Assembly: GCA_016934255.1 (NCBI GenBank)
Contig: JAFGTG010000432.1
Coordinates: 1 to 33,695 of the forward strand
From: Sedimentisphaerales bacterium
Lineage (GTDB): Bacteria; Planctomycetota; Phycisphaerae; Sedimentisphaerales; Anaerobacaceae
DNA length: 33,695 nt
Direction of reading: 5' to 3'
Position numbers and translations under genes: made by a program. Shown piece by piece: positions 1 to 7,110 of this stretch. The notes below the pieces were generated by a model. It saw only the letters and a list, made by a program, of their open reading frames with translations, made no database searches and was not told the origin of the DNA. The first letter of the stretch is position 1, and each line of letters starts with the position of its first letter.

Positions 1-58
1 GGAAAATGAACGAGATGTAGTGAAAACTTTCTGTGATTACGAGCCAAAAACAATGATT

Positions 59-1645
59 TTACCCCCTAACTGCGGAAGTTGGGTTAAGACGTCGATTCGA
101 GGCCCGCAGGCAGCCGTCGGTAATATACGTCGAACGACCGTCCGGCTCGACTTCCTCCAGATAAGCGAAAAGGTCAACGTCATCAGCGGTGCATTCAATC
201 CACATGTGAACAACCGGATGGCCGGCGATTTCAACATCGTTCGCCAAAACAGCGGTAGTATAAGTGAGGGCCTTGCGGTCGTTGGTTGTCATGTCGGGAT
301 AAGCCGGTGTCCCACCGGTCCAGCGCGTTTTTGAACCGCTGGTCGTGGTGTAATCGACCTTATAACGGTCGGTTCCTGATTTTGGGGCGATGGTACTGAG
401 CAAACCGTCGTTAACCGAATCCACCGATTTGGACGGTCCATCGCAAAAATAATAATCGACCGGGTGACTATCCGCCGGGGGCCACTGGTCCGACCATCGA
501 ATAGACTTGTTTCTGGATAATCCGATGACGCCGTACAGGACGGGCGGCTCGTCCATGATGCCGTTGTCGATGTCCTTGAGCCAGTAGTCGTACCAGCGGA
601 GCAACTCGGTAGCCCGGTCCACACCGTGGCTTTCATAATGGTTCTAGGGACCGATGACGATCTTCTTCGGGACCGTTAGATTGTTGAACCACAACAGCAT
701 GTCGCGCGGATACATATCGAACCAGCCGGCCCGCTGATACACTGCGACGCCGGACCGGTTCACACGGTCAATATAACTGGAAGGGCTATGATCCCGATAC
801 AATGCTCCGGCTCCCTCGATCAGGCTGTCCCGGTAAGGCGCCAGCGAAGCCTTCATTACATCGAAATTATCCTTGTGTTGGGCAAGGGCCTGTGCCATGT
901 CTCCATCTAAGGCTCCCTCGACGGGCGCCGGTTGTCTCGTCAAATGCAAGTCCAATCCGCGGATCTGCCGGGCCCAGTTGTTCATAAAGGTGTGTCGTAA
1001 GATCCCTCCGGGATACACCATGTCGTATAGATCGAACATGGTCATTTCCGGGAAGATCGCTTTCAGATGAGGTGGAGCCGTACTGGCCGCCATGAATTGG
1101 ACCGAGCCGGAATACGAGATACCATACATGCCCACCTTGCCGGTGCACCAGGGCTGGGTCGCCAGCCATTCGGTCAGGTCGTACGCGTCCAGACTTTCTT
1201 GCGGAGGCGTCGGATCGATTCGCGTGCCGAATGACGCGCCGCTGCCGCGTACGGCCGCCACGGCATAGACATAGCCATAGAGAACGACTTTTCGCATGGG
1301 ATGATCCCCTCGATCCAATTGAGAGAAAATCCGTCCATTTTCATCCTGCGAAGCCCTTTGGTACCGGCGGTGCTCCCAAATGACCGGCAGCGCCTCGGAA
1401 TGCAGTTTGCCCCGGCGTGTGGGCCGGAAGATGTCCATCGCGATCTTCGTGCCGTCCCGAACGGTCACATATGCAGAGTGGCGTTGCCAGCCGTCATAGA
1501 CAGCCTCCGAATAACCTTCATACCGACCGGGCTCGGATATCCATCGTTTAGCAGATTGGCGAGCAGCTAAGTCAGACGGGGATATAATTGCCATAATCGC
1601 CAAAGCGGTCAGTGCGAAAAAAACTTTTGCAGAACTGAACTTCAT
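59..1645 (-). pseudogene. CocE/NonD family hydrolase (X-Pro dipeptidyl-peptidase S15-like), broken
   Basis: An exported alpha/beta hydrolase of the CocE/NonD type, interrupted. The start at 1645 follows an AAAGGT ribosome site and gives a signal peptide rich in Ala, Ile and Phe; an ATG at 1660 is the alternative. The nucleophile elbow GISYSG and the flanking Gly-Met-Tyr are intact. The reading frame stops at TAG (644-646) directly after Val-Ile-Gly-Pro and continues in the same frame with Asn-His-Tyr-Glu, so the TAG sits where the family normally has Trp in its GPWxH motif; a single TGG to TAG change explains it. The downstream part (59-643) is well conserved as the C-terminal jelly-roll domain. 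It ends early, soon after Leu-Arg-Ala-Ser, so the last part of the family is missing too. Family members cleave esters, amides or X-Pro dipeptides. Inference: a decaying gene, unless the stop is a sequencing error. Confidence 0.85.
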
Positions 1646-1843
1646 ATGCAGACCTTTCATACGAAAAAATGCTTACAAGATTAGTCGCAGTCCAGGTGAA
1701 GTTATTTCAGATAATTATTTTCATGAATTTTCAGGTCATAAGAACTATGGCGTGATCAGACAAGGATACAAATTACTCAAGCGTATTTTTAGTACTCCGA
1801 ACGGAATTGAATATTTCTTAAATCGTGTTAAGTTATTATATTG

Positions 1844-1976
1844 TTAGCTAGTTTCTGTTGCGAAAAGTCAAAACTTCACGTGTCACCCCTGCGAAGGCAG
1901 GGGTCCAGGGCATAAAAACTGGATTCCCGCCTTCGCGGGAATGACAAATAGTGTTTCCGCAACAGAAACTGGCTAA
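1844..1976. repeat. MITE-like palindromic element with TA-ended 19-bp inverted repeats
   Basis: A 133-bp element bounded by inverted repeats at 1844-1862 and 1958-1976 that match at 18 of 19 positions and end in TTAGC/GCTAA. Inside are two hairpins, CCCCTGC-GAAG-GCAGGGG (1887-1904) and TTCCCGC-CTTC-GCGGGAA (1924-1941). The two arms differ from each other, yet each stem is perfectly paired. The inner block starts with TGTCA (1881) and ends with TGACA (1946), like the other dispersed repeats in this window. The TA ends would suit an IS630/Tc1-type transposase (inference). It lies just upstream of an IS630-type gene, but no matching end is visible downstream of that gene. Confidence 0.75.
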
Positions 1977-1996
1977 AAATTCGAGAGGAGATGGCT

Positions 1997-3430
1997 ATGA
2001 AAAGAATAAGACGAAAGTTCACACCGAAAGAAAAAGTTAATATCCTCAGGCTCCATATATTCGAAAAAAAGTCGATTTTGGACCTATGTAATGAGTATGG
2101 TATACATCCAACGGTGTTGTATCGTTGGAAAAAACAGTTATTTGATCTTGGTGAAGAAGCTTTCAGACGAAATCATCCAAAATCCATTATAGCAAAGCAA
2201 AAATTACAGAAAACTCTTACTAAAAACAAAAAGGAAGAAGACTCACGTAAATGGATGCTTGAATTAATTCAAGGCAAGTACGACCACTCTCATCTTATGC
2301 CTGTTTTTTTAAAGTATTTACAACTAAGTGAGTTGCAAATGTTGATTGACTGCATAAAAAATCGTCCTCTTCGTTATAGAAATCGTGCAGTATTTGTTCT
2401 CGCACATCTTAAAGGAATTCCTGTTCCGGCAATATCCAGGTTTCTTTTCATACCAAGGCAAACTGTTCATTTATGGGTTCAAGTATATAAAAACAGAGGA
2501 TGTACTGATTTTCTAAATCCTCCATATTTACCAGAATATAGAAAATGTAAAGATAAGAAGTACATTGATGCTGTCTTTGCAATTATACATGCACCACCAA
2601 AAACTTATGGGATCAATAGGACAAGCTGGAGACAAAGTGATGTCCAAACTGTAATGAAAAAAGAAGGCATTTCTATCTCTAAACAATACATTGGCAAAAT
2701 AATAAAAGATGCTGGTTATCAATATCGTAAAGCGAAAAAAGTCCTCACAAGCATAGATCCTGACTATCATGAGAAGCTGAAGAAAATAACAGGGATTCTT
2801 TCTCGACTTGGACCAATGGAAAAATTTTTTTCAATAGATGAATTTGGTCCATTTGCTGTTAAAATCCAAGGTGGAACATCATTAGTAAAGCGAGGTCATG
2901 CAAAGGTAGTACCAAAATACCAAAAAAGTAAAGGGAGCTTAATTTTAACAGGAGCCTTGGAACTTTCAACGAACCAGATGATTCATTTCTATTCCGAAAA
3001 AAAGAACACCATGGAAATGATAAAGCTGCTCAATCTCCTTTTGAATAAATATCCAAACGAAGACTGTCTTTATTTATCATGGGACGCGGGATCTTGGCAT
3101 GCCTCAAAAGAACTCTACGAGCGAATCGATGAAGTTAATACTTTTAAGAGAGGTAGGCCAAGAGTGGAGCTTGCACCACTTCCAGCTTCAGCCCAATTTC
3201 TAAATGTGATAGAGTCTGTTTTCAGCGGAATGGCAAGAGCAGTAATACACAATAGCGATTATACCTCAGTTGAGGAATGTAAAAGAGCAATCGATTTACA
3301 CTTCAAAGAAAGAAATGTGCATTTCAGAAAGAATCCCAAACGAGCCGGAAATAAGATTTGGGGAAAAGAACGAGTGACCCCTGAATTTAATGTAGGCAAC
3401 AATTGTAAAGATCCAAGGTATTCAAGATAG
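1997..3430 (+). CDS. IS630-type transposase with extra N-terminal IS3-OrfA-like HTH
   Basis: DDE transposase of about 477 residues. Residues 1-60 form a helix-turn-helix module like IS3/IS911 OrfA. A second HTH region at about 110-165 (RQTVHLW) is the normal IS630 DNA-binding part. The catalytic core shows D281 (SIDEFG), D363 (SWDAGSWH) and E406 (NVIES), a DDE layout typical of IS630. The start at ATG 1997 is chosen because AGGAG ends at 1990, giving a 6-base spacing; the ATG at 1991 is too close. The gene is much more AT-rich than the housekeeping genes, as expected for a transferred element. It looks intact. Terminal inverted repeats were not identified with confidence, so element borders are open. 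Confidence 0.88.
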   Translation: MKRIRRKFTPKEKVNILRLHIFEKKSILDLCNEYGIHPTVLYRWKKQLFDLGEEAFRRNHPKSIIAKQKLQKTLTKNKKEEDSRKWMLELIQGKYDHSHLMPVFLKYLQLSELQMLIDCIKNRPLRYRNRAVFVLAHLKGIPVPAISRFLFIPRQTVHLWVQVYKNRGCTDFLNPPYLPEYRKCKDKKYIDAVFAIIHAPPKTYGINRTSWRQSDVQTVMKKEGISISKQYIGKIIKDAGYQYRKAKKVLTSIDPDYHEKLKKITGILSRLGPMEKFFSIDEFGPFAVKIQGGTSLVKRGHAKVVPKYQKSKGSLILTGALELSTNQMIHFYSEKKNTMEMIKLLNLLLNKYPNEDCLYLSWDAGSWHASKELYERIDEVNTFKRGRPRVELAPLPASAQFLNVIESVFSGMARAVIHNSDYTSVEECKRAIDLHFKERNVHFRKNPKRAGNKIWGKERVTPEFNVGNNCKDPRYSR

Positions 3431-3567
3431 ATAAACCAATGAAAGCCAATCAAGCCTCGATAACGTAAAATATTCTTCGCACAATTTTATAGGACATGAA
3501 AGAAGCCCTCAATCTGGTCGATGGATAGTTGACCAAATAAACCATTCAATCAGAGAAAGGGCTTGAA

Positions 3568-4806
3568 ATGAAAAACAAGAAGACATCGGCAGAACGGGAA
3601 AAGGACTTGAACAAGGTTATCAAAATTGATGAGGCTCAAATTCATTCACACCTGGATTCGATGGTCCGTGAGACGGTGGAAGAGACCCTCAACCGGATGC
3701 TCAATGAAGAGGCGGATCGGCTGTGCAACGCTCATCGATATGAGCATACGGAGTCCCGGAAGGATACCCGAGCCGGTCATTATCAACGCAAGCTTCACGT
3801 CAAGGCCGGCATGATCAACCTGAAAGTTCCCAAGTTGCGTAAGACCACGTTTGAAACCGCGATCATCGAACGTTATCGTCGTCGTGAAGCCTCGGTAGAG
3901 GAAGCCTTGATCGAGATGTATTTGGCGGGTGTTTCCGTTCGACGAGTAGAAGATATTACCGAAGCCTTGTGGGGTACGCGTGTCAGCCCAGGTACGGTCA
4001 GTGAATTAAACAAAAAGATCTACAGCCGGATTGAATTGTGGCGAAATCGCCCTCTGACGAAGCAATATCCGTATCTGTATCTCGACGGTCTCTATTTGAA
4101 ACGCAGTTGGGGCGGCGAGGTTCGGAACGTTGCGATTCTGGTGGCCGTGGGGGTGGATGAAGACGGTTTTCGCGGGATGGTCGGTATATGCGAGAGCGCC
4201 AAAGAAGATCAGGAAAGCTGGCGCAAGTTTCTGTGTTATTTGAAGGAACGCGGCCTCTCCGGCGTCGAGCTGGTAATCTCGGACAAATGCCTTGGGCTCG
4301 TGGAAATCCTGGGCGAGTTCTTTCCCGAAGCTCAATGGCAGCGATGTATGGTTCATTTTTATCGCAATGTCTTCTGTGACGTCCCGCACAACAAAGTCAA
4401 AGAAGTCGCCGGCATGCTCAAGGCCATTCATGCCCAGGAAGACAAGCAGGAAGCCCGACTCAAAGCCGGGTAGATCGCGGGCAAGCTCGATTCGATGAAG
4501 CTGTCCAAGGCCGCTTCAACCGTTCGGGCCGGGGTTGAAGAAACCTTGTCTTACTACAGCTTCCCGCGTGAACACTGGCTGCGAATCAGGACGAACAACA
4601 TGCTGGAACGGGTGATGCGCGAGATCCGGCGCAGAACCCGCGTGGTGGGCTGTTTTCCGGATGGTCATTCGGCGTTGATGTTAGCCGCTGCCCGTTTGCG
4701 GCATATTGCTGGAACGAAGTGGAGTACATATCGATACTTGAATATGAAACGACTGCAGGAACAAAGAAAAGAACAGCCGCAGGAACAGGTAAGGGCAACA
4801 GCTTAG
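3568..4806 (+). pseudogene. IS256-family (mutator-type) transposase interrupted by in-frame TAG
   Basis: The gene starts at ATG 3568 after AAAGGG. The first 301 residues contain the IS256 core with D173 (YLYLDGLYLKRSW) and D239 (VISDK), the family phrase QWQRCMVHFYRN, and the arginine-rich region before the core. A TAG at 4471-4473 ends it after Lys-Ala-Gly. Translation in the same frame continues with Ile-Ala-Gly-Lys-Leu and carries the catalytic Glu (NMLERVMREIRRRTRVVG, about residue 347 of the joined protein). One base change from GAG or CAG would give this stop. The first fragment lacks the third catalytic acid, so it is presumably inactive. The second catalytic motif reads SDKCLG where many relatives have SDAH-type sequence, which may also be decay. 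Confidence 0.88.
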
Positions 4807-4818
4807 TCCTATAAATCG

Positions 4819-4838
4819 ACCCGCCCCATGGGGCGGGT
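4819..4838. terminator. 20-bp perfect GC palindrome after IS256 transposase
   Basis: ACCCGCCCCATGGGGCGGGT is perfectly self-complementary and lies 12 bases after the transposase stop codon, inside the element. No T-run follows, so it may be a bidirectional stem that insulates the element rather than a classic Rho-independent terminator. Confidence 0.45.
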
Positions 4839-4905
4839 GTGGCAGCAGAGGTAACCGGATTGAGAGAGCTTACACAAAAATTTGCGAAAGATATTTGACA
4901 CTACC

Positions 4906-5022
4906 CAAGCCGCCTCAATTAACTCACCATATTATGCTTTAGTCTTTTTATCCGCCTATGGAGGAAGAATAAATACATCAGAAAAAGCTTTTAGATCATT
5001 GACTGAACGGTTGCAAACCTGA
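4906..5022 (+). pseudogene. Downstream remnant of a short ORF split by the IS256 element
   Basis: From the right border of the IS256 element an open frame runs 38 codons to TGA at 5020-5022 (middle part Ser-Pro-Tyr-Tyr-Ala-Leu-Val-Phe-Leu-Ser). On the left side, ATG AAA GCC AAT CAA GCC at 3439-3456 runs into the element. Removing the element and one copy of the 8-bp repeat joins these parts in frame to give a 42-residue peptide beginning Met-Lys-Ala-Asn-Gln-Ala. I do not recognise the product. The ATG may be internal to a longer gene whose 5' part was lost when the neighbouring IS630 element arrived. The in-frame join supports a real former coding sequence. Confidence 0.45.
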
Positions 5023-5092
5023 GGTCTATAAGAATAGGTCCTATGGTGACAATCATATGGGATTCGAATCTGATAAACTATTTAAGGTATAA

Positions 5093-5794
5093 TTATTTCA
5101 GGGCGGCGAAGAATCGGTCGAGGCGGGGTTGGAATTTGTCGGTGATGTCGAACGAACCGATGACGCCTTTGGCTTTGCCGACGATGGATTCTCGCTCGAC
5201 GAAACCGAAATATCTCGAATCCCGGCTGTTATCTCTATTGTCGCCCATCACGAAATAATGCCCGTCCGGTACGGTCACCGGCCCGAAGCTTCGCATGGCG
5301 GGAAGCGACGGCACGCTCATGACCGGATGCGTGAATCCGTCTAAATCTTCCGTTGCCACAATACTGTTATCCTTCAGCTTACGGGGCAGGTCCTCTTTGT
5401 ATTCGGGATCGCTATTTTTATAGCTGACGGGTTCGTCGTTGAGGTAGATAACATTATTTCGCATTTCTATCGTATCGCCCGGCTGCCCGATGACGCGCTT
5501 GACCAAGCGCGTCTCGTCCTCGGGAGAGAAGAAAACAACGATGTCGCCCCGTTGCGGGTTCGACCATTTGGCCAATCGGTGCATCGTCAGGGGAAATCGG
5601 AGGTCGTAGGCGACTTTGTTCACGTAGATCAGGTCGCCGTCCAGGATCGTCGGGTTCATCGAGCCGGTCGGGACCCAATTCCAGTCCGCCAGGGATGATT
5701 TTACCGGAATGACGACGAAAACAATAATGAGGATTGTGACTCGACATTCTTTCCAGGTCTTGTAGAGATATTTCTTAATTTTCTCTGCGTTCAT
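5093..5794 (-). CDS. lepB: Signal peptidase I
   Basis: Type I leader peptidase that removes signal peptides from exported proteins at the inner membrane. The start at 5794 is chosen because GAGGA lies 5 bases upstream and it gives a 233-residue protein; a longer frame begins at 5833. One membrane segment at about residues 19-30 anchors the protein. The catalytic serine is S45 in PTGSMNPTI, the general-base lysine is K99 in RLVKRVIG, and the C-terminal signature GDNRDNSRDSRYFG is intact. The neighbours are an IS remnant downstream and a divergent DUF1080 lipoprotein gene upstream, so it is probably transcribed alone. The many lipoproteins and exported proteins nearby are not its specific partners. 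The family assignment is secure. Confidence 0.95.
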   Translation of the reverse strand: MNAEKIKKYLYKTWKECRVTILIIVFVVIPVKSSLADWNWVPTGSMNPTILDGDLIYVNKVAYDLRFPLTMHRLAKWSNPQRGDIVVFFSPEDETRLVKRVIGQPGDTIEMRNNVIYLNDEPVSYKNSDPEYKEDLPRKLKDNSIVATEDLDGFTHPVMSVPSLPAMRSFGPVTVPDGHYFVMGDNRDNSRDSRYFGFVERESIVGKAKGVIGSFDITDKFQPRLDRFFAALK

Positions 5795-6032
5795 GGTTTC
5801 CTCACTGAACAGGCTTAAAAATTGTTGTCCCATTTTATACGTAAATCGTTCCTATCATGTTCTGAATTTGTCTATTTTATCATATGGCACCGGAGTTCAA
5901 AAGTGCTTTTATTTCGGCGTTGCATTTGTATCGGGGATTTAGTATGGTATTGCCTTTTCACTGCTTGGCCGCGTGGTTAAGTGCATTAAAAGGAGTCAAT
6001 AGTTATACAAAGGATTAAGTGGAGGCAAAACC

Positions 6033-6704
6033 ATGAAGAAGGTAGCAGGTCAATTGTTGGTATGGAGTATTGTGGTGGTTTCTCTGACGGCTCTGACGGG
6101 TTGTGAAGGGGGGCTTTTCGGATCGAAGGAGATCACTCTGTGGAACGGAAAGGATTTCTCCGGTTGGAAACTGTATCTTCCGGATAACACGGTTAGTGTG
6201 GATGACGTCTGGACCGTCAAAGATGGTGTAATTCATTGCACGGGAAAACCTAACGGGTATATGCGAACCCAGCGCCGGGTCGGAAACTATCGTTTGCATC
6301 TCGAATGGCGCTGGACGGAAACGCCCGCGAATAGCGGCGTCCTGCTGCACGCCTCCGGCCCGGATCAGGTCTGGCCCAAGTGCATCGAATGCCAGTTGAA
6401 ATCCGGCAATGCCGGCGATTTTGTGCTGATCAACGGTCCGGGGATTACCGTCGATGGCGAGGATAAACAGGACGTCGAGAAGCAATTCGTCGTTGCGGCC
6501 AAGAAGCAACAAAGCAGCGAAAATCCCGCGGGTGAGTGGAACACGTATGAAATCTACTGCCTCAAGGATGCGATAAAATGCTACGTGAACGGCGTTCTCC
6601 AGAATGAAGGAACCAACGCGACGATCACCACCGGCTGGATCTGTCTGCAAAGCGAGGGCGGCCCCATCGAGTTCCGGAATATTTATATCGAAGCGCTGAA
6701 ATAA
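6033..6704 (+). CDS. DUF1080 (3-keto-disaccharide hydrolase family) lipoprotein
   Basis: Exported lipoprotein of 223 residues. GGAGG sits 8 bases before the ATG. The signal peptide ends in a lipobox LTGC with acylated C24. The rest is a single DUF1080 domain, a concanavalin-like beta-sandwich beginning Leu-Trp-Asn-Gly-Lys-Asp-Phe-Ser-Gly-Trp, the usual family opening, and ending with a Phe-Arg-Asn-Ile strand. DUF1080 proteins are abundant in Planctomycetota; characterised members hydrolyse 3-keto-glycosides, and others may only bind glycans. Which applies here cannot be told from the sequence. It is a single-gene unit between lepB (divergent) and gyrA, with a repeat element following it. A second DUF1080 lipoprotein lies at 14797-15429. 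Confidence 0.85.
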   Translation: MKKVAGQLLVWSIVVVSLTALTGCEGGLFGSKEITLWNGKDFSGWKLYLPDNTVSVDDVWTVKDGVIHCTGKPNGYMRTQRRVGNYRLHLEWRWTETPANSGVLLHASGPDQVWPKCIECQLKSGNAGDFVLINGPGITVDGEDKQDVEKQFVVAAKKQQSSENPAGEWNTYEIYCLKDAIKCYVNGVLQNEGTNATITTGWICLQSEGGPIEFRNIYIEALK

Positions 6705-6730
6705 TCTCACTGTTCTCTTGAGATAGTTTT
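6704..6730 (+). terminator. Weak Rho-independent terminator after DUF1080 gene
   Basis: ATCTCA (6704-6709) pairs with TGAGAT (6719-6724) around a 9-base loop, followed by AGTTTTTT. The stem is only 6 bp and overlaps the stop codon by one base, so strength is uncertain. Confidence 0.35.
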
Positions 6731-6733
6731 TTA

Positions 6734-6949
6734 AACTGGGTGGCAGCCTTAAAGCCAAATGTAAAGATCAAAATGTAAAATGCAAAATGACACGGAAGTG
6801 TCATCCTGAGGCGCAGCCGAAGGATCTGGGCGACAAGAGAGAGATTCTTCGCTTCGCTCAGAACGCCTCAAAGACAGGCGTTTTTGATATTTGATTTTTA
6901 CTTTTCAGGTCATCCCCAAAGCCTGTGGCTCTGAGGCTGCCACCCTGTT
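6734..6949. repeat. Composite intergenic repeat bounded by 23-bp inverted repeats
   Basis: The outer arms at 6734-6756 and 6927-6949 are inverted copies matching at 20 of 23 positions, with a perfect 12-bp core GGGTGGCAGCCT/AGGCTGCCACCC. Inside lie AT-rich stretches (for example AAAGATCAAAATGTAAAA and, near the other end, TTTTTGATATTTGATTTTT) that are also roughly inverted, and in the centre (6799 to about 6869) a block starting TGTCATCCTGAGG with GCCGAAGGATCT and ATTCTTCGCTTCGCTCAG. The nested symmetry suggests a folded non-autonomous element or a repeat inserted within another. No coding potential is seen. Confidence 0.65.
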
Positions 6950-7015
6950 ACTCTCTGATGCGGCGTTATGGCCTGTAAATATTGCGTGATCTTTGTCCAA
7001 AATTGCCGATATTTG

Positions 7016-7044
7016 TTGACTTTTTTTCGGTCTGCGAGTAGTGT
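7016..7044 (+). promoter_or_regulatory. Candidate sigma70-type promoter for gyrA-holA
   Basis: TTGACT (7016-7021), a 17-base spacer and TAGTGT (7039-7044) lie 67 bases before the gyrA start. The -35 box matches consensus at five of six positions; the -10 box is poor. Offered as the best candidate in this gap. Confidence 0.3.
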
Positions 7045-7110
7045 ATTGGCACGTATAAACCGGCATTGACGTAGTGCCATAAACCGAGTCGATGGGATGA
7101 TAGAAAACCG

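Larger units (their letters stand above)
3459..4905 (+). mobile_element. IS256-family insertion sequence with imperfect ends and 8-bp flanking repeat
   Basis: About 1.45 kb. The left end from 3459 and the reverse complement of the right end at 4905 match at 16 of the first 22 positions, sharing AAATAT and TTCGC blocks. The flanks are CAAGCCTC (3451-3458) and CAAGCCGC (4906-4913), 7 of 8 identical, which fits the 8-bp target duplication usual for IS256 elements followed by one mutation. The element carries one transposase gene, now interrupted by a stop, and a 20-bp GC palindrome after it. Exact ends are inferred from the repeat match. Confidence 0.75.

Noticed and set aside
644-4473. Two in-frame TAG codons (in the CocE-like gene and the IS256 transposase) as a sign of amber recoding
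   Set aside because: Several intact genes here end with TAG (for example holA at 10629-10631, the OPT gene at 21239-21241 and the IS630 gene), and no long genes elsewhere need readthrough. Independent decay in a mobile-element zone explains both.
6015-6758. 247-codon minus-strand frame over the DUF1080 gene
   Set aside because: The plus-strand frame has a ribosome site, lipobox signal peptide and the DUF1080 pattern; the minus frame is a shadow.
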